In this document: positions 1 to 10,312 of the stretch, in pieces | How positions within the stretch are numbered: the stretch's first letter is position 1 | Layout of the letters: the number at the start of each line of letters is the position of its first letter | Assembly (NCBI GenBank): GCA_018296165.2 | Contig: JACKQL020000154.1 | Location: 1-64,000, forward strand | From: Termitomyces sp. T153 | Taxonomy: Eukaryota > Basidiomycota > Agaricomycetes > Agaricales > Lyophyllaceae | Reading direction: 5' to 3' | DNA: 64,000 nt | Notes under the pieces: model-generated | Database searches by the model: none | The model's input: the letters and a program-made list of their open reading frames with translations, nothing else | Told to the model about the DNA's origin: nothing | Program-made: the position numbers and the translations under genes

Positions 1-480
1 GGAGGTATGGAGAGTGGAGGGACTTAGCATTTTGATATCTTGATCTTTTGCATGGTGTTTCTGCTAAAGACAGGATCTGAAAGAACTAGAAAGGAAAGGG
101 GAAAAATGAACCTCTGCAATTTCATGCTTACATTGCATCTCATGTTGATTAAGATAATGGCATCAGCAAAGGCAAAGAAGGCCCTGATGTCAGGAGAGTC
201 ATTGGAAGTGCAGCAAAAACACTGGGGGAGGATTGTAGACAAAGCATCAGCCAGACTTTTCTATTTAGCAATGCATGAAAAGTTAGCTTCATTGGTAAAT
301 TGCTGGAGGGAAAATTAGGAATAAAAGTGGAAAGAAGGGATGACAGACCCATGAGCTGCATGGTGCCCAGATAACAAGCACAATTAGCACTAGAACTGGA
401 GAATCTGCTGGCCACACTACACACTCTGATAATGGCCTGTGTAAACAGTGTGTTAGGGAACTGCCAATGCACATGCTTGG
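1..480 (-). pseudogene. Partial copy of intron-containing gene M
   Basis: Unrecognised gene, cut by the window edge. Read on the minus strand it aligns with gene M at 48,915-50,090. The exon 1 end (ending YLGTMQL here, YLSTMQL there) is followed by an intron whose acceptor, near 300, is a pyrimidine-rich stretch ending CCTCCAG. Exon 2 then matches (TNEANFSCIAK here, ANQANFLCIIK there; later DIRAFFAFADAII against DVQAFLTFTNIII). The intron sits at the same place in both copies although the introns themselves have diverged, which shows that this is a real spliced gene family. Exon 1 homology fades around 470-480, with a small deletion. There is at least one in-frame stop in exon 2. No known domain was recognised. 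In the other copy this gene lies antisense inside retroelement K, so the window may begin inside a K-like element in plus orientation. Confidence 0.6.
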
Positions 481-495
481 CTTGGTCATGTATTT

Positions 496-577
496 GGTCA
501 CATGATCAGTTGCCATGTGCATTCTGCACAGAACCCACATGGCAAGGTATGCACATGTTTGGCAAGGTCATGTGACC
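496..577. repeat. Nested inverted repeat
   Basis: Two nested perfect inverted pairs are visible: GGTCACATG (496-504) with CATGTGACC (569-577), and inside it GCCATGTG (512-519) with CACATGGC (536-543). It lies between the gene M copy and the LTR of element A. It may be a decayed insertion footprint or part of an LTR start. Function unknown. Confidence 0.5.
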
Positions 578-589
578 AGAGTAATTTTT

Positions 590-708
590 CCAAACCCTAG
601 CATTGGAGATCCTCGGACTTGTTCTCTTTGAATCTCCCTCTGCTAGGTGTGTAGTCCTACTTGTAGACATTGTACTGTGCTGAATAGACTTTGGATCTCC
701 CTCTGCCA
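590..708 (+). repeat. 3' part of the 5' LTR of element A
   Basis: This segment aligns with the end of the LTR at 19,341-19,782 (reverse strand) and with 9,711-10,017. Shared blocks include GGACTTGTTCTCTTTGAAT and AATAGACTTTGGAT, and it ends CTCTGCCA. The element A leader follows directly. I cannot place the LTR's left end; it lies somewhere between about 500 and 600, so the start is approximate. Confidence 0.5.
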
Positions 709-710
709 GT

Positions 711-1847
711 TGTCATGACTCATTCCCTGGACCCAGTACATTGCCTGACAAACCCCCATCCCCCCAGAACCTCCTCCAATGCTTCATTGAACTTCCCCAG
801 CACTCCACGCCTACTCCAGCTAACTCCAACGCATCCTCGGCTAACTCCAACAGCCTCCTGGCCAACTCCAACATCTTCCCTGCAGCCACCGGCACTCCCC
901 CTGGACTTCCTGAGCTCCTGGGACCACTTTCCTGCTGTGCCTGACCCTATTACATGTCATCAACTTGACACCCTGGCTCCCCTGACTTACCCTGGGATAT
1001 CATGACAAATTCAGAACAGACCACGTCACAATTAATCCCATCAACATATCAACACAGCCCGCCCTCTGGTTGTAACTGACACCTGTTGACTCTGTCGAGC
1101 TCTGCCAAGCCCCACTACCACAGCCAACATCCCTGGAGCTCTTCAGTAGTCAGTATATAAGACATAGAGTAGCTCCTTGTACTCTAGTCTTGAGATTACT
1201 TACCTACCTGCCTTACCTGATGTGTTTTTGATTGTTCTTCTCATGTTTGTTTTCCATGTCTCATTTTCCTTATTCTCAGTCTCCTGGTCTTATCCCATCT
1301 CTGTTCCATTATCTTTTTGTTATTGTTCCATGTCTCCACCTGAATCTATTCTCTTTCTTGTCTTGTCTTCATCTCATTTTGTTTGACTCTGTCTCATCTC
1401 ATTTGATTCTGTCTATTGTGTTTAAGTCCTCTTGACCATAACATCCTCACAAACTCCACAGTTATAATTATGAACCTCTGACACTCTTTACCAACTCTGG
1501 ACCCTGCTACACACTCAGCTCCAAACCCCATCAATCCCTGTTGATCCCCTGTCAGAACTCTGGCTCTGATCCTGTCATCTGTGTAGCCTCCACCTCCTCT
1601 GCACCTACAATACTCACACACAGACTTATGCCTGAACCCTGCCAAGCCCATCCTCCATCCCTGCAACTCATCCTCTACTCCTCTGGACCTCCCCAGACTT
1701 GCTCAGACCAATCTCCACCAACTATCCTCACAAGTCCCCAATGTTTGGAACACCTCTGAGTGCCTGGTTGTCAGTGCAGGGAATCATGTCTGCCTAGTAA
1801 GGACTTGCCTAGTGTAGCTGAGCCCCTGTGGTCAGCAGAACCTGACA
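711..1847 (+). mobile_element. Solo LTR of family E, TSD CCAGT
   Basis: A 1,137-bp long terminal repeat beginning TGTCATGACTC and ending AACCTGACA. It is flanked by a perfect 5-bp target duplication, CCAGT at 706-710 and 1848-1852. Removing it restores the LTR/leader junction of element A, which is seen uninterrupted on the minus strand at 19,330-19,350. It matches the 5' LTR of full element E1 (56,216-57,248), so it is what LTR-LTR recombination left after deleting an inserted E element. The pyrimidine-rich second half gives spurious hydrophobic ORFs. Confidence 0.92.
1154..1160 (+). promoter_or_regulatory. TATA box of the E-family LTR
   Basis: TATATAA lies in a block conserved in the family E LTRs that retain this part (GTCAGTATATAAG followed by GTAGAGTAGCTC-like sequence; also near 10,757, 43,055 and 56,642). 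It is followed about 45 nt downstream by TACTCTAGTCTTG. This is the likely retroelement promoter; the transcription start is inferred only. Confidence 0.6.
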
Positions 1848-2154
1848 CCAGTTGTGTGATTGAGCCACAGCCTCCAGAGGTTGCCCTTACAGCAGAACAA
1901 GTCTCTAGATTTGGTCTGGAAGCTCCCTTTTTGATTAGTTCCTCAAAAGGTCTCTCTCCCACCAGTGTCTTAGTGCCCCCTGTGCTCTTCCTATAACTCA
2001 GCCAACCCCTCCAGCACCTCCCCCTGATGCTTCAAGCCCCCAGGACAATGCCTGAAGTCATTTGCTATCCCTGGAGACACAGGTTCAACTTATCCAAGCC
2101 TCCTTTACTTCCCACATGGCTGAACTCACTAGACTCCATTAAACTACTGAAGCA

Positions 2155-3300
2155 GTGTCCCTTTCTCTCCAAGCCCTTTTGGAATGTCTTTTGCTTGCTC
2201 CTACCACATCTTCTATGCCCCCATCAGATGCAGAACAGTTTGTGTCTGCACCTAGCTCAGGCTTTCTGGCTCCAGCTGCTGCAGAATGGTTTGCATCTGC
2301 ATCTGGCTTAGGCCCTTCAGCTCCCTATTCCAAACTCCCTTGTCCTGCACTTCCTGACATATATGATGGAGATTGTAAGGTTGGAGAACATTTCCTCCAG
2401 TCCTGTATCACCTATATCCAGCTGAGCAGTGAAGCCTTTACCTTGGATGCCTTGAAAATTGCCTGGGTTCTCTCCTACATGAAGGCTAGCTGAGCTTCAA
2501 CCTATGCCCTGCATATCTTTCAATGCCCAGGAGGAGTTGAGAGTTTCTCTGGCTAGATAGAGTTTGAGAAAGAGTTCAGAGCCAAGTTTTTCCCCCTTGA
2601 CCCCACTAACACTGCAGCTCTTTCCTTTTGAGACCAAATTCAGTATGGTCAAGGGAAGGGGTCACTTTACAAGTACATTGACTCTTTTCATGCCTTAGTT
2701 GAACAGGCAGGATATTTGGATAGTCTGCAACTCTGCCTAACCTTCTGTGATGGACTCCATGCCTCTCTTATGGATTGCATTGACAGTATGGCAGAGGGGT
2801 GCCTGGACAATGAGCATGTTGATACCTGGTACAAGGTGGCACATGAGCAGTGGCAGTTGATGGAACTGCAATGTGAGCTGCAGCAGATGCAACTGTTGAC
2901 ATTTCCTTTTTCTTGTGGAGGGTTCTCTGCCCAAGCTCCCCCTTCCATGCTTGCTTGAGCAACCCTACAAGCTGGCACAACTTTTCCCCTTCTATCCTAT
3001 GCTGCTCCCTTGCACTCCCTGCCCCAAGGAGGCTTAATGGATATTGATGCTTCCCAACAGCAGTCCTCTACCCCTTTGCTGTGTTGACACTGTGGGAAGG
3101 CAGGTCATTTTGCCCATTACTGTTCTCAAGGGCTAGAAGTCCTCTACTTGTCAGCATCAAAGCAAGAAGAGCTGCTTGTCCAACTCCTTGCAGCCTGGGA
3201 TGCCACAGGAACCCCCTCTTCAGATGCACCTATAGCTGTCCATTCTAATGAAGTGGCCAATGTACTGGAGGATGTTTCTACAGAGTCTGAGGATTTTTAA
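2155..3300 (+). pseudogene. gag of element A (capsid and zinc knuckle)
   Basis: Encodes the structural Gag polyprotein that would form cytoplasmic virus-like particles. The capsid part (about 2,335-2,960) includes conserved blocks such as PALPDIYDGDCKVGEHFLQS and LCLTFCDGLHASLMDCIDS. The nucleocapsid CCHC knuckle follows at about 3,083-3,124 (C-x2-C-x4-H-x4-C, core HCGKAGHFAHYC), with an in-frame TGA replacing the residue between the first two cysteines. In-frame stops near 2,492, 2,556, 2,629 and 2,958 break the frame. The frame ends at the TAA at 3,300 (ESEDF*). The minus-strand homologue in B (17,876-18,883) is more intact and served as the guide. The start is not certain. Confidence 0.85.
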
Positions 3301-3539
3301 AAGGGCAATGGATGACCAGTACACCTCCATTGCCCAGTACTAATTGTTTCACCCTCCTGTCCATAGAATCAAATATATCTGTTGCCATTGTTGATACTAT
3401 GCCTGAAATGATAAGCCCCTCCTCAGACATATAAACTCCCTCTCCAGCTAAAGTATCAGCTGGAAATGCACCCCTGAGCCCATGCCTCCAGTTTCCTGCC
3501 TGGGAACTCTGTCTCCCCCATTGTTATGTTGTTGCTTCC

Positions 3540-3900
3540 ACCCCTTCTACCAACTCCCTGAAGCTACAGGTGGAAATTGAGACAACAGACACTCAGTAGA
3601 TCCAAAGTGTGGTTGCCCTCCTTGACAGTATGGCAACAGGCCTCTTCCTTGACACAGACTACATGCAACAACACCACCTCACCACTCACCCCCTTTCTCA
3701 TCTTATCCCTATATATAATGTTGATGGCATGCTCAATGAAGCTGGCTCTATTTGCTCCATGGTAGACCTGGTCCTCCACTACCAAGACCACTCAGAGCAA
3801 GCTGCTTTTGCCATCACTAGTTTGGGAAAGCAAGACATGATCTTGGGTTCACCTGGCTATGTGAACATACCCAGAGATTGACTGGACTAAGGGTGAGGTG
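3540..3900 (+). pseudogene. Retroviral-type aspartic protease of element A
   Basis: Retropepsin domain that would cleave Gag-Pol. The active-site strand reads ALLDSMATGLFLDT (about 3,617-3,655), where the normal DSG/DTG triad has become DSM. The second hydrophobic strand is SLGKQDMILGSPGY (about 3,820-3,862), matching the usual ILG motif. Copy B has ALLDSGTTGLFLNT at the same place, which confirms the assignment. A cysteine- and histidine-rich tail follows (CCPHCCITC near 3,910). Confidence 0.8.
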
Positions 3901-4179
3901 AAAATAAGTTGTTGCCCCCATTGCTGCATTACCTGTACAGAAGAAGCCCATAAGAAGCAGAGAGCCAAGGTTCATGAGTGTGCTGCTGTTCATGCCTGCC
4001 ATGCTGGGCATCTTTCTTATGCTGATTTCAACCTCCTGAGTCCCCCCCCTCTGGCATTCCCTTATAGAGAGGCCCTCTACAAGGATGTCCAAGGTGTTGG
4101 GTGTGAATCTCCAGAGGAAGAGGGAGGTGAAGGAGAATGGACCAGTACTCCAGATGCAGAGTCCCTGGATGAAACCATA

Positions 4180-5690
4180 GAGGTAGGTGATAGGATCTAT
4201 GCTACAACACTCAGCCCCCATCCTACAGTGGCTGAGATTTGGGCCATTCAGACTACTTCTCAACATCTGGCTGAGGCATTTGCAGCAAACTTGCAGCCTA
4301 AGCCTTTCCATAGCACTATTCCCAATTACCTCCACAACTTTGAGGATGTATTCTCCAAGGCCTCTTTTGATTTACTTCCAGAGTGCAAGCAGTGGGATCA
4401 TGCAATTGAGCTGATATCAGATGCAGAGCCCTCCAGCTGCAAGGTCTATCCACTTGCACCCCATGAGCAGGATGAGCTGAACACTTTCCTGTAGGAGGAT
4501 CTTAGCTCAGGACAAATATGACCCTCCAAGTCTCCAATAGCCTCCCCAGTCTTTTTTATTAAGAAAAAGGATGGGTCTCTTTATCTGGTTCAGAATTATT
4601 GTGTCTTGAATGCAATGACAGTGAAGAATTGCTATCCTTTGCCACTCATCTCAGAACTTGTCAACAACCTTCAAGGTGCATGCTACTTCACAAAGTTGGA
4701 TGTCTGCTGGGGCTACAACAATGTATGCATCAAAGAAGGGGATGAGTGGAAGGCAGCATTCCAAACTAATCATGGACTCTTTGAACCTCTGGTAATGTTC
4801 TTTGGTTTCACCAACAGCCCAGCCATCTTCCAGACTATGATGAATGACATTTTATGTGATCTGATTGTGGAAGGTGTTGTCTGCATGTATCTTGATGATA
4901 TATATCCTCATTTACACACAAACTCTGGAGGAGCATTGCTGGGTCACATGCATTGTTTGGAATGCCTCTGCCAACACCAGCTCTATTTAAAGCCTGAGAA
5001 GTGCAAATTTGAACACACTAAAGTGGAGTAACTGGGTTTGATAATTTTGCATGGGACAGCCAAGATGGACCCCATTAAAGTGGCAGGTGTAGCAGAGTGG
5101 CCTGAGCCAAGGAACAAGAAGGAAGTTCAGGCCTTTCTTGGGTTTGTTGATTTCTATTGGAAGTTCATATGGGATTTCTCCCACCATGCATGTCCCTTCT
5201 TTGACCTCACAGTTAAGAATACTGCATGGTGGTGGGAGCCCCCACAGCAAGCTGCCTTTGATGTCCTCAAGCAATCTGTGACCTCAAAGCCAGTCCTCCT
5301 GTTCTCTGATGATGACTCTCCATTCCATGTAGAAGCAGATAGCTCAGACTTTGTTACAGGAGCAGTCCTCTTCCAGCAGTCAAAGGAGGATGGCAAATGG
5401 CATCCAGTAGCCTTTTACTCCAAAAGCCTTCATGCAGTGGAATGGAACTATGAGATCCAAGATAAGGAGATGCTGGCAATTATTCAGTCCTTTGAAGAAT
5501 GGCAACATTTCCTTGAGGGTGCACAGCATAAGTTTGAAGTCTGGACAGACTACAAGAACCTTGAGTAATTCCATTCTGCTAAGAAACTCAATTGATGCCA
5601 AGCTTGGTGGTCCCTGTATCTGGCCAACTTTGACTTCTCACTGCATCACAAACCTGGATGGAGCATGGGCAAACTGGACAGATTGTCCAA
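4180..5690 (+). pseudogene. Reverse transcriptase and RNase H of element A
   Basis: RT copies genomic RNA into cDNA, and RNase H removes the template RNA. Visible blocks are the RT entry [19 protein letters not shown] (about 4,564), [13 protein letters not shown] (4,688), [16 protein letters not shown] (4,801) and the catalytic YLDD (about 4,888). The conserved step LGFVDFYWKFIWDFSHHA is at 5,137. RNase H begins at about 5,330 (VEADSSDFVTGAVL) and contains KEMLAIIQSFEEW and VWTDYKNLE. The frame changes near 4,905 and stops occur at 5,029 and 5,566. The RNase H/integrase junction (about 5,640-5,700) is where copy B is fused to copy C. Confidence 0.88.
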
Positions 5691-5739
5691 GTGGGCTGAC
5701 CATGGCACAGGAGAAGGAGATAATGACAATATTGTCCTC

Positions 5740-6862
5740 CTCAAGCCTGAGCCCTTTGCCATCCATGTGCTAAAAGGGATTGCAGTTCAAGAGGATGAGG
5801 CAAACATCCTTAGAGACATCCAAAGAGGGATTCAGGAGGGTGCATAGGAGGATGCTGTTGCCCAGGCTGCACAGGCCCTACAAGCTTGGCAGGCAAGCAG
5901 AATCAAGTCAGTGCATGCAGATGAGTGGGGTCTTCAGGATGGGCTTTTGACCTTCAGAGGACACATTTATGTGCCTAACATTCCAGAACTTTGCCAGCAC
6001 ATTGTAGAACAACATCATGACTCCTGGGTGGCTGGACATCCTAGAAGGTGGAAGACACTGGAGCTGGTATCCCAGAACTATTGGTGGCTACAGATCTCTT
6101 GATAGGTAGGCACCTCCACTAGCACCTGTGACCTCTGTCTCTGCACCAAGCCTTGCCACCAAGCACCCATGGGCCAGCTCCACCCACTCTCTATCCCAGC
6201 TGCTTACTGGAGTATTGCATCAGTGGATTTGATTGTGGAACTCTTAGATGCTCATGGGTACAATGCTGTGATGGTAGTGGTGGACCTCTATATCAAATGG
6301 GCTCACTTCATACCTACCCACACCACATGCTCTGCCTTGGGAGTGGCCAGCCTGTACTGGAAGAATGTCTGGAAACTCCACAGTCTATTGAATGGGTATG
6401 TTCCTGACCAGGGCCCCCAGTTTGTGGCAGAGTTCACTCAGGAACTGTATCACCTGCTAGGAGTGAAGCTCCATACCACCATGGCCTATCACCCTCAGTC
6501 AGATGGGCAGACAGAGCATGTTAACCAGGAACTGGAACAGTATCTCTGCCTGTTTTGTAATGAGAGGCAGGATGACTGGGATGAGCTGCTGCTTGATGCA
6601 GAATTCCAATACAACAACCACATCCACTCTTCCATACAGATGACTCCATTCTTCCTGGACACTGGCAGGCATCCTCACATGGGATTCAATCCTCAGGCAT
6701 GCCCCTCAGAGAACAACTTTGTCAATGAGTTTGTGGATCAGATGAAGAGGGCACAGGAGGAGGCAAAAGCTGCCTTGGTGAAGGGCCAAGGAGGACATGG
6801 CACAGTACTATGATTGCAGATGGACACCTGCCCCAGTTTACAAGCCTGGGGACCATGTGTAA
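5740..6862 (+). pseudogene. Integrase of element A, truncated
   Basis: DDE-type integrase that would insert cDNA into chromatin. The zinc-binding HHCC domain is at about 6,000-6,150 (EQHHDSWVAGHPRRWKTLEL, then a C-x2-C pair). The catalytic core runs from about 6,190. Its first Asp is in ASVDLIVELLDAHGY, the second in YVPDQGPQFVAEFT (about 6,400), and the Glu in SDGQTEHVNQELEQYL (about 6,500), so all three residues are still present. The C-terminal module starts (YKPGDHV) and is cut at about 6,862 by unrelated DNA. Confidence 0.9.
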
Positions 6863-7027
6863 TTTGTGTGAGACCATCTCAATCATTAAATAAAATCATA
6901 AAAATATCAATTCTGGTTCTATGCTACATGGGATTGTGTGTAACTAAGCCCTTGAACAACTGTGAATAGAAAGTTTGATCAATTGATCTAATCATTGACA
7001 GCATCATACTTACATTTTGCATTACCA
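6863..7027 (+). repeat. Remnant of a family K LTR (3' end)
   Basis: This matches, in reverse orientation, the outer end of the element K 3' LTR at 47,913-48,070. Shared blocks are GAGACCATCTC, a GATCAATTGATCTAAT-like stretch and CTTACATTTTGCAT. It separates the truncated integrase of A from gene D and probably marks a truncated insertion. Confidence 0.55.
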
Positions 7028-7065
7028 TGTGCAATTACCAATTTGTTGTGAGCTATGACAGTAGC

Positions 7066-9457
7066 TCACCCTGCTTGTTTGTTCATCTTCAAGGCCTCTG
7101 CCTCCTTATTACTCATGATGTCTGCCCAGCACTCCAATACAGTGTTAGCCATATCATTTGAGCCACTGACTCCAGCCTCAGAGGCAGTAGGAATAACAAT
7201 GTTAGTTGCTACTACTGCTTCTGTATGGCTGGGGACAACTTGTGGAGTTGTTGCTGGTTGGGCAGGCATGGTTAACATGGGGTCATTGGCATAGTCCAAC
7301 TCCATGGACTTCTCTGAGGGTGCATCCTATAGTGGTGGACCAGCTGTGGATGTGGCCACAGCTACTGATGACAAAGGCCCCTCCTCAGTTGGGGCTGTGC
7401 TTGTGGTGGGAGCCACTGATGCAGGCTCCTCTGTGGTGGCTTGTGAGGCTCTCACTACCTCTGCAGGTTGGTGCAAGAGGTGAGTGAAAATACCATCCTT
7501 ACCAAAGTGCAGCCATTCAGCTGTGGCAAGAGGATAGTGACCTCTGCTCTCATGAATTTGGGGGAGCATGTAGAAGTGCTTCCAGTCATCAGTGGTGGGG
7601 ATATACCACTCATTGTACCCTGGTATAGGAAGGTGGCACCCCAATGGTTTGGAGTCAACAATGGCATTCATTGTTGACTCATGTGAACAAGTCTGCATGC
7701 AGAGCACTTCTGAACCAATGGTGATCAACAAAGTGTATACCAAAGGTATACCCATGATTCACCCAGGAGAGAGGCACATGGTTAGCCAGGAGAGGACATA
7801 TCACCTCTGTCTCACTTACATTGTTAATTGGCATAGGCAGCACTTGTAGCCTATGTAAAGTAAAGGTGTGGGATGTGATGCCATCAAACTGCCATACACC
7901 AGATTGGTAGTTGTCTACCACCTCTCAATAGAGATGCATATTGGCCATTTGTGTGTGTGGCACTGTCAGGTTCTGCTAATGACAGGGGCTCAGCTACACT
8001 GGCAAATCCTTACTAGGCAGATGCAATGTCCTGTGCTTATAACCTAGTACTCCAGAGGTGACATGGAGTAGAGAGACTTGCAAGGGGAAGCTAAAGGAAG
8101 CAGTGTGAGCAAGTCTGGAGTGGTCTGGGGAAGTCTAAGACCAAGTATGTTAATGTTAGGCTTGGGCAGGCATCAGGAACAAGTTAATAAGTGCATGAAT
8201 AGATTGTGGGATACATGGGAGCTTTGCTAGGGTTGGGGGTGGAGCTGGAGTTTGATGGGGGATCAAGTAAGACTTGATGGATTTGGGGCTGAGCAAGGAG
8301 TGAGGTCCAGAGTTGTTGTAAGAATGTTTGGGGATTGTAGTGCATGCATGGAGTTTGTACTAATGTCAGAGATGAAAAGAACTTAGGGAAATAAAGGAAA
8401 TAGAGACAATTGAGATGAGATGGAGACAAGACAAGATGAGACAGACAAAGAGATAGATTCAAGACTAAAAATAGAAATAGAGACAGACAAAACACAAGAC
8501 ACAAGAAACCAGTAAATGCCAGTAATATCAAGACTAAAGTATGAGGAGCTACTCTATAACTTATATACTGACTACTGGATAGCTCTGGAGGACAGTGGGC
8601 ATGGCAGTGGGGTTTGACAGAGCTATGTGGAGTTGATGGATGTTGGGTACAATCAAGGGGCAGGCCACAGTGATATTCTGATAGGATCATTTGGGGATGC
8701 AGGCCACTCTGAGGTCATTGTGATACTCCAGAGCAGGTTGGGTAAACTAGGGTAGTGAGTTGGAGATGTATAATGGGGTCAGGAACAGTGGAGGAGGGTT
8801 CTAGGGGCTCAGGGGAAGTGTTGATGGCTGCAGAGGTCAGGGGGCTATCAGGGTTTGCCAGAGAAGCATTGGAGTTACCCAGAGTGGGCCCAGAGGGTGA
8901 GCAAGAGTTAGGGGAGTTTGGTGGGGCATTGAGAAGGACTGGGAACAATGTTGGGGATCTAGGGAGTGGGTTGTGACAGGCACAGTTGGGGCCAGTGCCT
9001 GTTCCAGAATGTAGCCAAAGACCAATCGTTGGTCTACATGCAAGGAGGCATCAATGGCCACACCTGAGTACAGGTTCTGTGAATCTGGGTGGCCATGGTG
9101 CATGATGTACTGTGCCCATGCCTTAATGTTGAAGTGATGGCTGATTGGGACTTGAGTAAGTCCCACTCCCCATGTATTATTATCTGTGTGGCCAAGCATG
9201 GCCAACAAATATGAAGGAAGGGGGACTGGTACCCAATGGTGGTCCTCTCCAGGCAGAGCTGTTTCCAACTCTGCTAGAGTTAGCTCTATAGCCCACCTCA
9301 TGGTGTGGTCTCTCAATTGTGGAGCCATGAAAAAGGAGATCTGATGGAACTCCTGAAGGAGGAGAGCAGCATGAATCCACTCTCTTATAGTCACCTTAGA
9401 TCCACCAACTCAAATGAGTTTAAGGATCAGGTGAATCTGCTCTGGATTCAAGGACAT
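7066..9457 (-). pseudogene. Gene D: unidentified ORF behind an LTR and leader
   Basis: Not recognised. The ORF starts at ATG 9,457 (MSLNPEQIHLILKLI) and reads down the minus strand. A TGA directly after that peptide precedes VGGSKVTIREWIHAALLLQE and is consistent with a former CGA (Arg). The frame continues through WAIELTLAELETALPGEDHH and VPISHHFNIKAWAQYIMHHG to LEQALAPTVP, where a solo LTR (7,964-8,978) interrupts it. It resumes as HTQMANMHLY and DNYQSGVWQFDGITSHTF. A frameshift lies near 7,740. The C-terminal half is Thr/Ala/Pro-rich (VAPTTSTAPTEEG). It is truncated near 7,066 by the LTR remnant. Upstream lie a leader and LTR like those of elements A-C, so D may be an unusual gag-like or captured gene in a non-autonomous element. 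No homology to gag or pol was seen. Confidence 0.55.
7964..8978 (-). mobile_element. Solo LTR of family E, TSD GGCAC
   Basis: A 1,015-bp family E LTR in reverse orientation; on the minus strand it runs from TGTCACAACCCACTCCC to AACCTGACA. A perfect target duplication GGCAC lies at 7,959-7,963 and 8,979-8,983. It splits gene D: removing the LTR and one GGCAC rejoins the D frame (ACTGTGCC to ACACACACAA) without a shift, which confirms both the boundaries and the reading of D. Confidence 0.92.
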
Positions 9458-9710
9458 CTCTTGAGGAGCCTATTTGTATAGAAATTTGTATTGTGGGGAT
9501 ATATGAGATATCCCCACCATCTCCAAAGAGTGGGCAAAGACCACTTCATCACCAGCAAAGACTGCATTGGTTGTTGGCAACCAGTAGAAGTTGGGGTGCA
9601 GCATATCCCAGAAGTCATTCTGGCACTCAAAGCACCCACAAACCAGGGTAGTATTCTAGCCATCTGGTTGTAAGGGCAACCTCCAGAGTGGCAGATTGGA
9701 GTCATGCAGC
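9458..9710 (-). other. Leader between the short LTR and gene D
   Basis: Minus-strand leader homologous to those of A (1,848-1,900) and B (19,270-19,340), sharing a GGAGGTTGCCCTTAC-like block. It would hold the primer binding site next to the LTR at 9,710, but I could not match a tRNA confidently. Confidence 0.45.
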
Positions 9711-10017
9711 TAGCAGAGAGGAATCCAAAGTATATTAGTGGAGTAGACAATGTTACAATCAGTAACTAATCATCTAGCAGAGGGGAATCTAAAGAGAACA
9801 AGTCTAAGGATCCCTACTGCTTGGCAGAGGCATGGGGACTGCTGTACAGGTGACCAGGGTTACTCCTAACCCTAGGGCAATAGTTGCTGAGGTAATATGG
9901 AGAACTCCACAGTGCTCCAGAGATCTCCATGGTCCTGGAAAGTGCTGCAGAAGTGTTGGACAAGCTGCAGAGGTGCTGGAACCAGTCACAGAGGTTGGAA
10001 ATGGAAGTCTCCTGACA
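9711..10017 (-). repeat. Short LTR shared by element C (3') and gene D (5')
   Basis: A 307-bp LTR in minus orientation, starting TGTCAGGAGACTTCC at 10,017 and ending CTCTCTGCTA at 9,711. On the C side it is preceded by a polypurine tract, AGAGGGGGGGTGA (10,018-10,030), as expected for a 3' LTR. On the other side it is followed by a leader, as expected for a 5' LTR. One LTR therefore serves two internal regions, an arrangement produced by recombination between neighbouring elements. Confidence 0.65.
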
Positions 10018-10307
10018 TCACCCCCCCTCTAGCATGTGGTGTCTTGACATGCAGGGTAGAAGAAGTCCTGGATTGCCCAGTCCACAGGCAAGATGGGGTA
10101 GATCCCTCATATGGCATGCGGAGCATCTGGATGTCTCTAGTGGAACTCCTTGACAAGTCTGGGGGCATGTACATTCTCCCATGGCTCCCAGGATATATCC
10201 TTGACTCTGTAGCCTTTCCACCTTACCTTGTACTGTAGTCATCTCTAGAATAAACAGCTGTTCAGGATTTCTTTCACCTCATACTCTTTGTTGTTGTCAA
10301 CCACCAT
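10018..10307 (-). pseudogene. Chromodomain at the end of element C integrase
   Basis: Reading the minus strand from 10,307 gives MVVDNNKEYEVKEIL, then YKVRWKGY, DISWEPWENVH and RLVKEFH, followed by a decayed HPDAPHAI. This is a complete chromodomain pattern: the YEV strand, the WKGY aromatic cage residues and the WEP strand. Chromodomains steer integration of chromoviruses toward particular histone marks. Four stop codons interrupt it, at least two compatible with CGA to TGA. It is separated from the integrase body (11,519-12,640) by the inserted solo LTR. Confidence 0.88.
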
Positions 10308-10312
10308 GGGGG

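Larger units (their letters stand above)
1848..6862 (+). mobile_element. Chromovirus A (Ty3/gypsy), decayed body
   Basis: A Ty3/gypsy retrotransposon body in the order leader, gag, protease, reverse transcriptase, RNase H, integrase. It is the sister of minus-strand copies B (15,490-19,782) and C (9,711-15,490). The leader (1848-2030) contains ATTGAGCCACAGCCTCCAGAGG, shared with B. The reading frame is broken by many stops, mostly TGA or TAG at positions where B has Arg or Gln. The integrase stops abruptly near 6,862 after a YKPGDHV motif (the start of its C-terminal module), so the integrase tail, chromodomain and 3' LTR are missing. It is non-functional. CpG is nearly absent throughout. Confidence 0.9.

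Noticed and set aside
1177..1435. Hydrophobic ORFs looking like membrane proteins (also 10,813-11,071, 33,750-33,998, 43,078-43,411, 56,519-57,121)
   Set aside because: They lie in the pyrimidine-rich half of family E LTRs; the repeated TCTC/GTCTTATC units translate to Ser/Leu/Phe in any frame.
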